From: Ilumatobacteraceae bacterium
GTDB lineage: Bacteria > Actinomycetota > Acidimicrobiia > Acidimicrobiales > Ilumatobacteraceae
Length of the DNA: 64,000 nucleotides
Direction of reading: 5' to 3'
Assembly (NCBI GenBank): GCA_009691255.1
Contig: SHUT01000004.1
Location: 1-64,000, forward strand
Below the pieces are notes generated by a model. It did no database searches. It was not told where the DNA came from and worked only from the letters and a program-made list of their open reading frames with translations. This document shows positions 17,193 to 25,552 of the stretch, one piece after another (the first letter of the stretch is position 1; every line of letters starts with the position of its first letter). The position numbers and the translations under genes were made by a program.

Positions 17193-18200
17193 ATGCTGAC
17201 CGATGAAAAAATTCTCATCACAGGGCCCGCTGGACAAATTGGATACCCTCTTGTCCAATTTCTGGCACCGCACAACGAAGTGTGGGGAGTTGCACGGTTT
17301 TCTGAACCTGGATCACGCGAAAAAGTTGAGTCGCAAGGCATCACTACTAGGGTTGTTGACTTATCAGCGGGTGACTACTCAGAACTGCCGGATGATTTTA
17401 CCTATGTCATTCATCTTGCAGCGTTTAAAACAAGTGGTCTTGATTATGACGGAGCGGTAACTGTCAATGCAGAGGGAACTGGACTGCTACTACAACATTG
17501 TCACAAAGCAAAAGCCGCTCTCGTTATGTCAACTCAGTCTGTTTACAAACCTGTTGAAGACCCATTTCATGCATTTGTGGAAACCGACCCTCTCGGTGAT
17601 GCCAACTACATCATGTCTCCAACGTATTCTGTTTCCAAGATCAGCCAAGAGGCAGTGGCCCGATACTGTGCCCGTTCTCTGCAACTCCCAGTCACGATTG
17701 CTCGAATGAATGCATCGTACGGACCTAACGGTGGCCTACCTGCGTATCACATGGATTGGATAGTCGCAGATCAACCTGTTGTCACTCGCTGGGATCCGTG
17801 TCCTTACAGTCTGATCCATCAAGATGACATCAACAACCAGTTAGAAGCATTGCTCGATGCGGGAAGTGTCCCGGCCACAATTGTCAATTGGAGTGGTGAC
17901 GAAGCAGTGACAGTACAGCAATGGTGCACGTACATGGGAGATCTTTCTGGTCACATACCAGATGTACGCGTGACTGAAGTACCAGGAAGTCTGAGGGGTT
18001 CGGTGTCAGACATAACCAAACGATTCTCCATCACCGGACCATGCGATGTTTCGTGGCAAGACGGGATTCGACGAACATACGAGCAACGACATATTGCTAG
18101 TGGTGCTCAACAGCCCATTGCTACAGGTCAATCGAACGCCCTATTTAACGCATATACGACGCTTGCAAAAACGATTAAGCCCCAAAATTGGAGCGGATGA
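17193..18200 (+). CDS. Extended SDR NAD-dependent epimerase/dehydratase family protein
   Basis: 335 residues. N-terminal NAD(P)-binding ITGPAGQIG (GxxGxxG), HLAAFKTS, a Ser-bearing MSTQSVYKP strand and the catalytic YSVSK (YxxxK). The extended-SDR family covers sugar-nucleotide epimerases, dehydratases and reductases; the substrate loop does not match a subgroup I can name. Leaderless start. The stop codon lies inside the 3' end of the tRNA-Gly gene on the other strand (9-bp overlap), so the last three codons double as acceptor-stem sequence. Confidence 0.88.
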   Translation: MLTDEKILITGPAGQIGYPLVQFLAPHNEVWGVARFSEPGSREKVESQGITTRVVDLSAGDYSELPDDFTYVIHLAAFKTSGLDYDGAVTVNAEGTGLLLQHCHKAKAALVMSTQSVYKPVEDPFHAFVETDPLGDANYIMSPTYSVSKISQEAVARYCARSLQLPVTIARMNASYGPNGGLPAYHMDWIVADQPVVTRWDPCPYSLIHQDDINNQLEALLDAGSVPATIVNWSGDEAVTVQQWCTYMGDLSGHIPDVRVTEVPGSLRGSVSDITKRFSITGPCDVSWQDGIRRTYEQRHIASGAQQPIATGQSNALFNAYTTLAKTIKPQNWSG

Positions 18201-18263
18201 CGAGATTCGAACTCGCGACCCTCACCTTGGCAAGGTGATGCTCTACCACTGAGCCACATCCGC
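18192..18263 (-). tRNA. tRNA-Gly (GCC)
   Basis: Minus-strand cloverleaf with acceptor stem GCGGATG/CATCCGC, D arm GCTCAGTGGTAGAGC, anticodon stem CACCT/AGGTG around GCC, and T arm GAGTTCGAATCTC. The discriminator is U, as in bacterial tRNA-Gly. CCA is not encoded. The 3' end overlaps the last 9 bases of the convergent SDR gene. Confidence 0.95.
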
Positions 18264-18416
18264 GTGGAAACCACAGGCTAGCAAGGAAAAGACCATGAGG
18301 GGCTTGACCTTTGCGTTCTAATGGTCAAGATTATTCCCTGTTCAAGGCGGTCAGCCTAGGGACAAGAACCCCTCTGGCTGACTGCGGCCCAATCAGTCGA
18401 ATCAGGGCTCAATCCC

Positions 18417-19367
18417 CTACGAGAGCAATGGATCAACCGATGGCGTTATGGCGTCTTGTTCTAAGACAATGGAACCCCGATAACTACGTAGTAAAGCCGC
18501 TAAAGCCCCAAGGACGATGCCCGCACCGACTATCTGTAGCGGACGAAGTATTTGATCAAAAATAATCCAAGCGCCGATTGTTGAAATCACTGGACTCGCC
18601 AGACCAAGCAGCGAGGCGAGCGTGACGTCGATGTGTTTTTGGGCCCATGTCATGAGACCGTGTCCAAGTATTCCGGGAATAAGAGACATCAACGAAACGA
18701 GAACCCAATCTTTTGTATTCATTGCGCCTAGGTCACTATGCGACAACAACGCCCACGGGACCACCACCACTGATCCCCAAGAAAACACACATGCCAAAAG
18801 AGTCCATGAATGAATACCTGAGTTTCGCAAATGCTTGGCCATCAAAAAATACGTCGTCCAGATCACGACATTGACGCCTGCTAAAAGATCGCCCTTTGAG
18901 CTCGCTCCACTCGTTGAGGCTGCAGCCAGAACAACAATAGATACTCCCCCAAACGCAACCGTCGCCAGAGATAATCGAATAGCACGCCACTGCTCGCCAA
19001 ATAGACGTGGAGCAACAAGCAATACCAATGCTGGCTGCAAGGTAGTAATCAAGGTGGCATTAGCGATGCTCGTCAGTTTGACTGAGGCGAATCCAGTAAG
19101 CATTGACAGCCCAAATAGAATCCCCGGAAAAGATGTTTTCTTTATCAGAGCAACTGAAAATTTTCCGCCTGTTTTGTGAGCGATAAGTAGCATCAGTGGA
19201 ACACCAATGGCAAGTCGATAGAAGACCAAAGTCGGTGTCGGAACAGACACGGCGCGAGCCATCAAAGGACCAGCCCCCCATGCAAGAACAGCAATAACTG
19301 CCGCCAGGACAGGTAAATCATCCCCACCAGATCCTGCTGTGCGCGCACGCACCAACACTGATGTCAT
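18417..19367 (-). CDS. EamA/DMT-family permease
   Basis: 316 residues with ten hydrophobic helices in two repeated halves, the drug/metabolite transporter (EamA) plan. Features seen are ADPV-like AVIAVLAWGAGP at the start, FGLSMLTGFASVKLT at the end of the first half, and GHGLMTWAQKHIDVTLAS in the second. Such permeases export amino acids or other small metabolites; the substrate is unknown. The ATG overlaps the stop of the small gene upstream (ATGA), so it is the last of a three-gene unit with two small unknown proteins. Confidence 0.88.
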   Translation of the reverse strand: MTSVLVRARTAGSGGDDLPVLAAVIAVLAWGAGPLMARAVSVPTPTLVFYRLAIGVPLMLLIAHKTGGKFSVALIKKTSFPGILFGLSMLTGFASVKLTSIANATLITTLQPALVLLVAPRLFGEQWRAIRLSLATVAFGGVSIVVLAAASTSGASSKGDLLAGVNVVIWTTYFLMAKHLRNSGIHSWTLLACVFSWGSVVVVPWALLSHSDLGAMNTKDWVLVSLMSLIPGILGHGLMTWAQKHIDVTLASLLGLASPVISTIGAWIIFDQILRPLQIVGAGIVLGALAALLRSYRGSIVLEQDAITPSVDPLLS

Positions 19368-19585
19368 GTACTTTGTAATTGCATGTCAATTCGCAATACG
19401 AGCACGCCGTCTTCAATCGTCGCAATCGAGTCAGCAATGATTGCAAAGTCTTGGAAGTCAGCCTCGGCCTGGGCGATGAAATGTTGCCGTTCTTCTCCTG
19501 CTACTGGCGGCAATGGTCTTTTGCGCACTGCTGCTGCTCTCTCTTTATAACGAGCAATCATGTCGTCGGGATTAAATGCTGTCAT
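19364..19585 (-). CDS. Small conserved-looking protein, unknown function
   Basis: 73 residues, soluble, mixed charge: a basic RYKERAAAVRKRPLP segment, then an acidic helix (RQHFIAQAEADFQDFA) and a beta-like VLVLRID end. I do not recognise the family. Start chosen at ATG 19585, with GGAGG 8 nt upstream and the stop of the preceding gene between; upstream ATGs at 19606 and 19600 would overlap the preceding gene. Coupled to the EamA permease by an ATGA overlap. Good ribosome binding site and tight packing argue that it is real. Confidence 0.65.
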   Translation of the reverse strand: MTAFNPDDMIARYKERAAAVRKRPLPPVAGEERQHFIAQAEADFQDFAIIADSIATIEDGVLVLRIDMQLQST

Positions 19586-19586
19586 G

Positions 19587-19997
19587 TTAGTGGCCTCCAT
19601 TTTCATGTTGGTAGTGAATTAGTGGGTCAATCAAATCTGGCACCACATTTGGGTTCTCAATGATGTCAAACGCATCGTCATCGTGTGAAAAAGAATCCAA
19701 AACTTCTTTTTCGGGCTCAGAGTCGGGCTCGCGACTCAAGACAGACGGAGCAGTCATGTTCTCGATGGGCTCAGCGCCAGCGGGGCGGAATTTATTGAGC
19801 AGTTCGATCCTCATTTGCGAATCGGCCCGATTGAACTTTCTATCCTGCATAACTTCAAGCGGAGCGAGCGCTTCTGGATCAATACGGGCCGCTCGCCAAA
19901 ACGACAGCGTGACAATCACCAAGGCGACACCGAAAAGCACAAGTCCCATGCCAATGAAGTTCACTACGAATTGAGAACCGAGCAAGACAGCGAGCAT
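19587..19997 (-). CDS. Single-helix membrane protein with acidic tail, unknown function
   Basis: 136 residues: an N-terminal membrane helix (about residues 5-32), then a long hydrophilic region with many Asp/Glu and Pro, ending DPLIHYQHENGGH. It resembles small actinobacterial membrane proteins of unknown role. First gene of the unit that continues into the 73-residue protein and the EamA permease. Divergent from the DUF2550-like gene, with only 32 nt between starts. Confidence 0.65.
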   Translation of the reverse strand: MLAVLLGSQFVVNFIGMGLVLFGVALVIVTLSFWRAARIDPEALAPLEVMQDRKFNRADSQMRIELLNKFRPAGAEPIENMTAPSVLSREPDSEPEKEVLDSFSHDDDAFDIIENPNVVPDLIDPLIHYQHENGGH

Positions 19998-20029
19998 TCA
20001 TATAGTCTCGCACGACATTGCTTCGAATC

Positions 20030-20446
20030 ATGGAACAAGGCGTGAGAGACTATCTACCTGTGGAAAACTTTCTATCGGCCTTTGGTTTCTTGGGTGCGCT
20101 TGGCGTGTTGGCTTGGTATCTACATGCGCACGAAGCACACTGGTGTTCAAAGGATGGTTCTCGTTTTACTTGCCGAGTTCATGTCATTAATGAGCAGGGT
20201 ACTACGCAGGGTAGATGGAGAGAGGCCAGAGCGATTATTACTTCAAATGGCATGGTGAGCCTTCGCCTGCGTGGCCTCAGCAAGCGCGAGATTCAGGGTG
20301 TCTGGACCGTGACGGGTGCAGCACCAGACCCTCCAAAAGGCAAAAATTTATTCCTCCTGCGCCAATCAAATCTGGTCGTGCTGAGAGTGCCCAGTACCAG
20401 TAGATGCATTGCCCCACTAGATGCGTTATTTAAGTCAGCTAGCTAG
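20030..20446 (+). CDS. DUF2550-like single-pass membrane protein
   Basis: 138 residues from ATG 20030. One N-terminal helix (FLSAFGFLGALGVLAWYL), then a small domain with two Cys (HWCSKDGSRFTC), GRWREARAIIT and a C-terminal RCIAPLDALF. The order (membrane helix, Cys-bearing strand, GRW...AR segment) resembles the actinobacterial DUF2550 family, which is often encoded near ATP synthase genes; here it is not. Function unknown. A TTG at 20018 in frame is less likely. The gene converges with metX and their 3' ends overlap by 8 bp. Confidence 0.6.
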   Translation: MEQGVRDYLPVENFLSAFGFLGALGVLAWYLHAHEAHWCSKDGSRFTCRVHVINEQGTTQGRWREARAIITSNGMVSLRLRGLSKREIQGVWTVTGAAPDPPKGKNLFLLRQSNLVVLRVPSTSRCIAPLDALFKSAS

Positions 20447-21638
20447 AAGCCTCTTCGAGAGCAAACAAGAAGTTGGATATCTCAGTACTAATTTTTGCTG
20501 TCTCAATCAAGAATCCATCGTGACCTTCGGGACTTGATATTTGCACATATCGGGTAAGTGGATGATTCTGTCGAACGCTTTCATGTAGCAACTCTTGTTG
20601 ATACGCCGGGTACAAGATGTCGCTGTCGATGCCGATAGTAAGAGTGGGCACCGTAATGCGACTCATTGCGCGGGAAACTCCTCCACGCCCTCGTCCGACA
20701 TCATGTAGGTCCATCGCTTTGCCAATATACAAATAACTATTCGCATCAAAACGGCGAATGAGTTTGTCGCCGTGATAGTCAAGATAATTCTCTACTTCAA
20801 ATCGGTCAAAGAGATCCACTCCATCACTGTGAAAGTTTGTGTCACATAATTCGCGACCAAATTTCTCGTTGAAACGGTTGTCAGTTCGAAATGTCACTTG
20901 CGCAATCATTCGCGCAATTGCCAGACCATGCCACGGGCCCTGATCTGGTGCGGCAGAGTAGTAATCACCGTTGTTCCATAATGGATCCATCAACAATGCA
21001 CGGCGTCCAATGGCACCCCAGGCGATTTGTTGGGCACTTGACTCTATGCACGTAGCAATAGGCACAATCGACTTCACTCTTAGCGGGTATGTGATTGCCC
21101 ATTCCAGTACCTGCATGCCGCCCATTGATCCACCGATGACGCTGTGCCATGTATTGATTCCAAGAGAATCTGCCAACCACGCCTGGGCGCGAACCATGTC
21201 ACGTATCGTGACGGCCGGAAAACGCAACGCATACGGTGCGCCATCGTCGGGATGAGGTGACGTGGGGCCAGTCGAACCTTGGCAACCACCCAAAACATTG
21301 CTGCACACGACGAAATATTTATTTGTATCAACTGCCTGCCCAGGCCCTACGACACCCTCCCACCAACCAGGCGTGGGATGTCCTTGTTCGGCTTCACCTG
21401 CGACGTGACTATCACCTGTCCATGCATGACAAATGAGAATTGCGTTTGATTGATCTTCATTCAGCGTGCCCCACGTTTCGTATACCAATGTCACATCTCG
21501 AAGCGATGCACCACTATCTAAAGTGAAAGGTCTCTGTATTGCAAATGTAAAAAAAGATCGATGACCAACTTCATGACCTTGCAACCATGCACCCGTCGCT
21601 GCATAAGGGGTGCCCGTGTGCTGATTGGTGTTGCGCAT
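20439..21638 (-). CDS. metX: Homoserine O-acyltransferase MetX (probably acetyl)
   Basis: 399 residues, alpha/beta-hydrolase fold of the MetX family. It acylates L-homoserine with acetyl-CoA (some MetX proteins use succinyl-CoA), the first committed step to methionine. Nucleophile Ser171 in GGSMGG, Asp in IGIDSDILYP, His in PEGHDGFL; LICHAWTGDSHV and NVLGGCQGSTGP form the substrate channel. Strong start: AAGGGAG a few bases before ATG. A SAM riboswitch precedes it (21689-21797), so SAM is expected to repress it. Product would feed a trans-sulfuration enzyme such as the one at 6.2 kb. Confidence 0.93.
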   Translation of the reverse strand: MRNTNQHTGTPYAATGAWLQGHEVGHRSFFTFAIQRPFTLDSGASLRDVTLVYETWGTLNEDQSNAILICHAWTGDSHVAGEAEQGHPTPGWWEGVVGPGQAVDTNKYFVVCSNVLGGCQGSTGPTSPHPDDGAPYALRFPAVTIRDMVRAQAWLADSLGINTWHSVIGGSMGGMQVLEWAITYPLRVKSIVPIATCIESSAQQIAWGAIGRRALLMDPLWNNGDYYSAAPDQGPWHGLAIARMIAQVTFRTDNRFNEKFGRELCDTNFHSDGVDLFDRFEVENYLDYHGDKLIRRFDANSYLYIGKAMDLHDVGRGRGGVSRAMSRITVPTLTIGIDSDILYPAYQQELLHESVRQNHPLTRYVQISSPEGHDGFLIETAKISTEISNFLFALEEASS

Positions 21639-21688
21639 GAAAACTCCCTTGGCGAATAATAAAAACTGCTCGTATCAGGAAAGTTTTA

Positions 21689-21797
21689 CAGCCCGTTGCT
21701 CCGCCGAGGCGGAACCACATCCCCATCGTGAAATGGGCTGGCACCGTACGGTTTGCACCCCGGTTGCCGGACCTGTCGGTCTCTCTTAATGCGACTC
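21689..21797 (-). ncRNA. SAM riboswitch (SAM-I/SAM-IV clan) upstream of metX
   Basis: Read on the minus strand the segment has GTCGCATTAAGAGAG, then hairpin GACC-GACA-GGTC, the core CGGCAACC, a hairpin with a GCAA loop (ACCG..CGGT), GGTGCCA, hairpin CCCAT..ATGGG, hairpin TCCGCC..GGCGGA and a final GGGCTG able to pair back to CAGCCC as a pseudoknot. The TTAAGAG, GGCAACC and GGTGCCA boxes are the SAM-I-clan core. The pseudoknot layout suggests SAM-IV or the SAM-I/IV variant; the exact class needs a covariance model. It lies 50 nt before the metX start. Confidence 0.8.
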
Positions 21798-21804
21798 CCC
21801 TAGT

Positions 21805-22671
21805 TTAGCGGTAGTCGGCTTCATTGGCGAGGTGTTTATCAAGTCCAACGACCGTCGTGAACTCATCAAAAGGCAACAGTCGGTCAAGATGAGCGCGCAA
21901 AGTGCCTTCTGTGGCAAGAATTTGCAGACTTTGCGAGATTGCGGATGCCATCGAGAAAAGGCTCGTCAAGGGAGACACGATGAGATGAAATCCAATGCTT
22001 GCTAGTTCTGCAGGGGTAAGTAGCGGAGTTTTTCCGGTCTCAACCATGTTTGCTACCAAAGTGATGTCAGGTAGCGCAGCCGCAATCGCCTCTAACTCGG
22101 CGACTGACTGAGGGGCTTCCACAAATAAAGCATCAACGCCGGTGTCGCGTGCCATCTTTGCCCGCTCAATCGCTGCGTCAAGACCCTCTACTCCGCGAGC
22201 ATCGGTGCGCGCCGTGATGTGTAGTGAATCGCGATGATCTACTGCTGCGCGTAACTTAGCAAGCCATTCTTGACGAGGCACTACTTGTTTGCCATCCATG
22301 TGGCCACATTTTTTTGGCCACACCTGGTCTTCTAAGAACATCCCTGCTGCACCTGCTTGTTGCCAAAGTTCTACCGTGCGAATGACATTGCTGGGGTTGC
22401 CGTACCCGGTGTCCGCATCGACGACAACATTGACATCTGGAATCGCTGCACATACTCGGCGTGCAACCTCGGCCATTTCTGCTTGAGTGACTAATCCGAT
22501 GTCAGGCTCGCCAAGCAATGTTGCTGAGACACAAAACCCTGACATAAACACAGTATTAAACCCCGCGTCGCGAGTGAGCAACGCCGATAATGGATCCCAA
22601 ACACCAGGCATCAGCACCGATTCGCCGTTGCGCAACCGGTCGCGCAAGTTATCGGCGCGATTAACACTCAT
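21805..22671 (-). CDS. Isocitrate lyase/PEP mutase superfamily protein
   Basis: 288 residues, phosphoenolpyruvate-binding TIM barrel. WPKKCGHMDGK carries the KKCGH catalytic loop of the isocitrate lyase/methylisocitrate lyase family; VVVDADTGYGN gives the metal-binding Asp pair, and ITARTDAR is the other signature. It most likely cleaves a 2-methylisocitrate- or dimethylmalate-like C-C bond, or decarboxylates oxaloacetate. The ATG overlaps the stop of the acyl-CoA synthetase gene (ATGA), so the pair is coupled and may handle an acyl-CoA-derived organic acid. The SAM riboswitch begins 8 nt after its stop. Confidence 0.87.
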   Translation of the reverse strand: MSVNRADNLRDRLRNGESVLMPGVWDPLSALLTRDAGFNTVFMSGFCVSATLLGEPDIGLVTQAEMAEVARRVCAAIPDVNVVVDADTGYGNPSNVIRTVELWQQAGAAGMFLEDQVWPKKCGHMDGKQVVPRQEWLAKLRAAVDHRDSLHITARTDARGVEGLDAAIERAKMARDTGVDALFVEAPQSVAELEAIAAALPDITLVANMVETGKTPLLTPAELASIGFHLIVSPLTSLFSMASAISQSLQILATEGTLRAHLDRLLPFDEFTTVVGLDKHLANEADYR

Positions 22672-24290
22672 GATGGACCAATAGATGACGCGGCTAGTTC
22701 TTTAAGGCGCTTGTAGTCAACCTTGCCATTTGCCGCTCGGCCGATTGTGCTCACTACCACCATGTTTCGCGGTGCCTTATAGGCGGCGAGTGATTTCTTG
22801 ACGTGGGCATTAAGTTCTTCAAACGACACAGACTGTTGGGACTCAAACTCAACGACTCCGCAAATGGTTTCTCCAAAGCGCTTGTCCGCTAGACCAACTG
22901 CTACAGCGTCTCGAACTGCAGGATGCGTCTTCATTGCTTCTTCTACTTCTTCTGGAAAAACTTTCTCTCCGCCCGTATTTATACACACAGAACCGCGGCC
23001 CAGTAAATGCACCGATCCATCCGCGTTGACTTCGGCCCAATCGCCCGGGACACTCCAGCGACGCCCCTCAAAAATTCGAAATGTCTGTGCGCTCTTTGCT
23101 TCGTCTTTGTAGTACCCGAGAGGAATTGGACCACCGACAGCAACAACTCCAGTTTGGCTGCTACCAGGTTGTACTCGTTCACCGTTTTCAGCAAACACGA
23201 CGCAGTTAGGACCAAGCGAAAATTGTGCTGTTTTTTGGGCGGCACCTTTGACGCTCGTTGACCCGCCAAGACCAACCGCCTCAGACGAACCAAGGCTGTC
23301 AAACATTATTGTGGTTGGCATGTGCACGAGTAAGCCTTCTTTGTTCTCGTGTTGCCACATCACTCCAGACGATGCGATCATGACGACACTGCTGAGATTA
23401 TATTTTCCGGGATGCGCATCAAGTTCTTCGAGCATCGGACCAGCGAAAGCTTGTCCGACGATAACTATGATATTTGCGGCGCTATCTTGCACTGTCTGCC
23501 ACAACGCTGGCACATCAAAACTGCGATTCGAAAGCGTGACGAGACATCCACCGCCGGCAAGAGTATTTAGGGCCATGAATTGACCAGTTCCGTGCATCAG
23601 AGGACACGCAACCAGCGTGCGTAGTCCAGCAACTTCAGGATTAAGTCTCTCGAGAAGTTGATCAAGATTATCTACAGGCGCGATACCGGCAGGCGCGTTA
23701 CCGCCAGACCCCAAGACATTGTATAAATCGTCCTGACGCCACATCACGCCTTTGGGCATGCCAGTGGTTCCGCCTGTGTAGAGCAACAAGAGATCATCTC
23801 CCGAAAGTGGCGTCTTGGGCTCAACGTCAGGCACGGCTCGCGATGCAATGTCTGCATAACTCAACGCCCACGACGGAACAGTTGTCACTGAATCAGCGAC
23901 CATGTACCATCTTTTGACTTTTGGAAGACGAGCACGAATGCTGTCGATCATCTCGGCAAAAACACCGTGGAAGACAACAGCTTCGGCATCTGCATTATCA
24001 AATAGATAAACGATTTCTTCGGCGCCGTAGCGATAATTGGTGTTGATTGGTGCACATCCGGCCAGAAAAGCTGCATACATCGTCTCTAGATATTCTGGCG
24101 AGTTATACAAATAGCACGAAACTTTTGATTGATGACCAAGACCAGCTGCCAGTATGTCTGCTGCCAAAGCATTGGAGCGTTGATGCAGCACGCCCCATGT
24201 TTGGGTGACTCCAGTATGAATCTGGGCTGGACGATTGGGCGCTTTCTTGGCGTTGGCTTTGAATATGAGCCCGAAGTTCCAGTCGGTCAT
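22668..24290 (-). CDS. FadD-type acyl-CoA synthetase
   Basis: 540 residues, ANL adenylate-forming family. P-loop LLYTGGTTGMPKGV (about residue 168), MFDSLGSSEA (A5), GDWAEVN (A7), LLGRGSVCINTGGEKVFPEEVEE (A8, partly) and C-terminal Lys in ANGKVDYK (A10) are all present. It activates a carboxylic acid to its CoA thioester through an acyl-AMP. The GGTTGMPKGVMWRQDD form is typical of mycobacterial FadD19-like enzymes that act on branched or steroid-side-chain acids, which is only a hint here. AAGGGGA 6 nt before the ATG. Translationally coupled to the KKCGH-type lyase. Confidence 0.9.
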   Translation of the reverse strand: MTDWNFGLIFKANAKKAPNRPAQIHTGVTQTWGVLHQRSNALAADILAAGLGHQSKVSCYLYNSPEYLETMYAAFLAGCAPINTNYRYGAEEIVYLFDNADAEAVVFHGVFAEMIDSIRARLPKVKRWYMVADSVTTVPSWALSYADIASRAVPDVEPKTPLSGDDLLLLYTGGTTGMPKGVMWRQDDLYNVLGSGGNAPAGIAPVDNLDQLLERLNPEVAGLRTLVACPLMHGTGQFMALNTLAGGGCLVTLSNRSFDVPALWQTVQDSAANIIVIVGQAFAGPMLEELDAHPGKYNLSSVVMIASSGVMWQHENKEGLLVHMPTTIMFDSLGSSEAVGLGGSTSVKGAAQKTAQFSLGPNCVVFAENGERVQPGSSQTGVVAVGGPIPLGYYKDEAKSAQTFRIFEGRRWSVPGDWAEVNADGSVHLLGRGSVCINTGGEKVFPEEVEEAMKTHPAVRDAVAVGLADKRFGETICGVVEFESQQSVSFEELNAHVKKSLAAYKAPRNMVVVSTIGRAANGKVDYKRLKELAASSIGPS

Positions 24291-24434
24291 GATGTCCCCT
24301 TTTTCAGTGTTACTCGCCCTGCAACCGTAGCAAGACCGGTGGTTATTTGTATCTATAGATTCATCGGTGGGATGGCGTCATTGCGGCGATACCGTATTGG
24401 CATCCTCAGCGGGCGGAGTTGAGGTTGGCTCGCC

Positions 24435-25187
24435 ATGGCGTACCTGTGTCATTTACTCACTCCTTGTGCTATTGCACGGCTGCATGACAGCAATAAACTC
24501 GGGGTCTTTGCTATCGATCCCATTCGGGCTGGAACATTGATCGCTGTTTTTGGTGGATCGATTTGTTCATCTGATGCCATTAAGCCATTGCCATCAGTAG
24601 TCCTTTCGGATTGTCTACAAATTGAGCAGGATCTCTTTTTACAGAGGCAGACACATCCCGAGCCAGCACATCTCGTCAATCACTCTTGTGACCCCAACTG
24701 CGGTTTCCGTAACGCCGTACAGATTGTGGCAATGCGAGATATCCCTGCAGGGCAGGAAATTACGTATGACGCTGCAATGGCCACCGCATCTGGACAGAAA
24801 GGATTTATCTGCAGTTGTGGTTCAATTTATTGTCGCCGCGAAATAACTGACAATGATTGGCGTACTAGGGATTTGCAAGATCGCTACCGAGAATACTTTT
24901 CCCCATTTATTGCCCGGCGGATAATAGCGAGTCGGCTAGTTCGACGGCTGAAAAAAATTGAAGCCAAAACTCTTCTGCGCAACTATGACGCAGATCCTGT
25001 TTTGGCAATGACTCTCGCACTGCGCGTGGTCTTGGGGATGCCCTTTTGCGGATGGAGCGATTTGATACTTGCGTTGCCCATTGATGTCAGTCGACAACAC
25101 CAGCTCTTAACAAAAGACCCTCGTCATCTTGATCAACTCGTTCAAGAACTCAATGAACTTCGTGGGTCAAACTTCATAGTGCACTAA
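24435..25187 (+). CDS. SET-domain protein (putative protein lysine methyltransferase)
   Basis: 250 residues. Residues 1-115 are a SET domain: LGVFAIDPIRAGTLIAVFGG, the SAM/knot motif LVNHSCDPNCG (82-85) and EITYDAA with the catalytic Tyr near 111. A post-SET Cys cluster follows (C126, C128, C133). The C-terminal ~110 residues are a basic helical domain that I do not recognise. SET enzymes methylate protein lysines; bacterial targets are mostly unknown. ATG with GAGG at 24421, slightly far. It stands alone, convergent with the DCC gene (shared stop bases). Possible horizontal acquisition from a eukaryote-like source is only a guess. Confidence 0.83.
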   Translation: MAYLCHLLTPCAIARLHDSNKLGVFAIDPIRAGTLIAVFGGSICSSDAIKPLPSVVLSDCLQIEQDLFLQRQTHPEPAHLVNHSCDPNCGFRNAVQIVAMRDIPAGQEITYDAAMATASGQKGFICSCGSIYCRREITDNDWRTRDLQDRYREYFSPFIARRIIASRLVRRLKKIEAKTLLRNYDADPVLAMTLALRVVLGMPFCGWSDLILALPIDVSRQHQLLTKDPRHLDQLVQELNELRGSNFIVH

Positions 25188-25552
25188 CTACACTCTGGTA
25201 TCGGGTCTCCACGAAATCGATACCTATTATTTGCCACCCAACGGTAGGCGCGTTGCATTATTGCGCGAAGCCCTGGCGCAAACATGATTCGACCAACAAT
25301 GCTCCACGGCAAACCGGCCACGATTAACACCCTGGCTGCAGCATCTGATCCAGATGCAATTACTCCGGTTGGTCCGATCCACTGTACGGCTGCCATGCAC
25401 TGCTCTGCCGTTAGTCCTAGTTCCAAAAGATCGGTTTGCTGCCAAGCAACTGAGTCGGGATGTCGTTTGAAACGATTCATGTATCGAATCCAGCGACGAC
25501 AAAAACCACATTGTCCATCAAAAACAATGAGCCCTCGCGAATCAGCCTTCAT
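25184..25552 (-). CDS. DCC-family thiol-disulfide oxidoreductase-like protein (DUF393)
   Basis: 122 residues with the family mark near the N-terminus, FDGQCGFCRRW (DxxCxxC), and the later ARVLIVAGLPW region and GLRAIMQRAYRWVANNRYRF end usual for DUF393. Thought to be a small thioredoxin-like redox protein; its substrate is unknown. The ATG overlaps the stop of the GH38 gene (ATGA), so it is the third gene of that operon, an odd partner for a glycosidase. Convergent with the SET gene, sharing stop bases. Confidence 0.87.
   Translation of the reverse strand: MKADSRGLIVFDGQCGFCRRWIRYMNRFKRHPDSVAWQQTDLLELGLTAEQCMAAVQWIGPTGVIASGSDAAARVLIVAGLPWSIVGRIMFAPGLRAIMQRAYRWVANNRYRFRGDPIPECS

Noticed and set aside
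18311-18565. 84-codon plus-strand frame after tRNA-Gly
   Set aside because: It runs into the EamA gene on the other strand, has no ribosome binding site or -10 box and no protein-like composition.
21689-21797. Cobalamin riboswitch as an alternative reading
   Set aside because: The B12-box and related cobalamin signatures are missing, while the SAM-clan boxes TTAAGAG, GGCAACC and GGTGCC are present.
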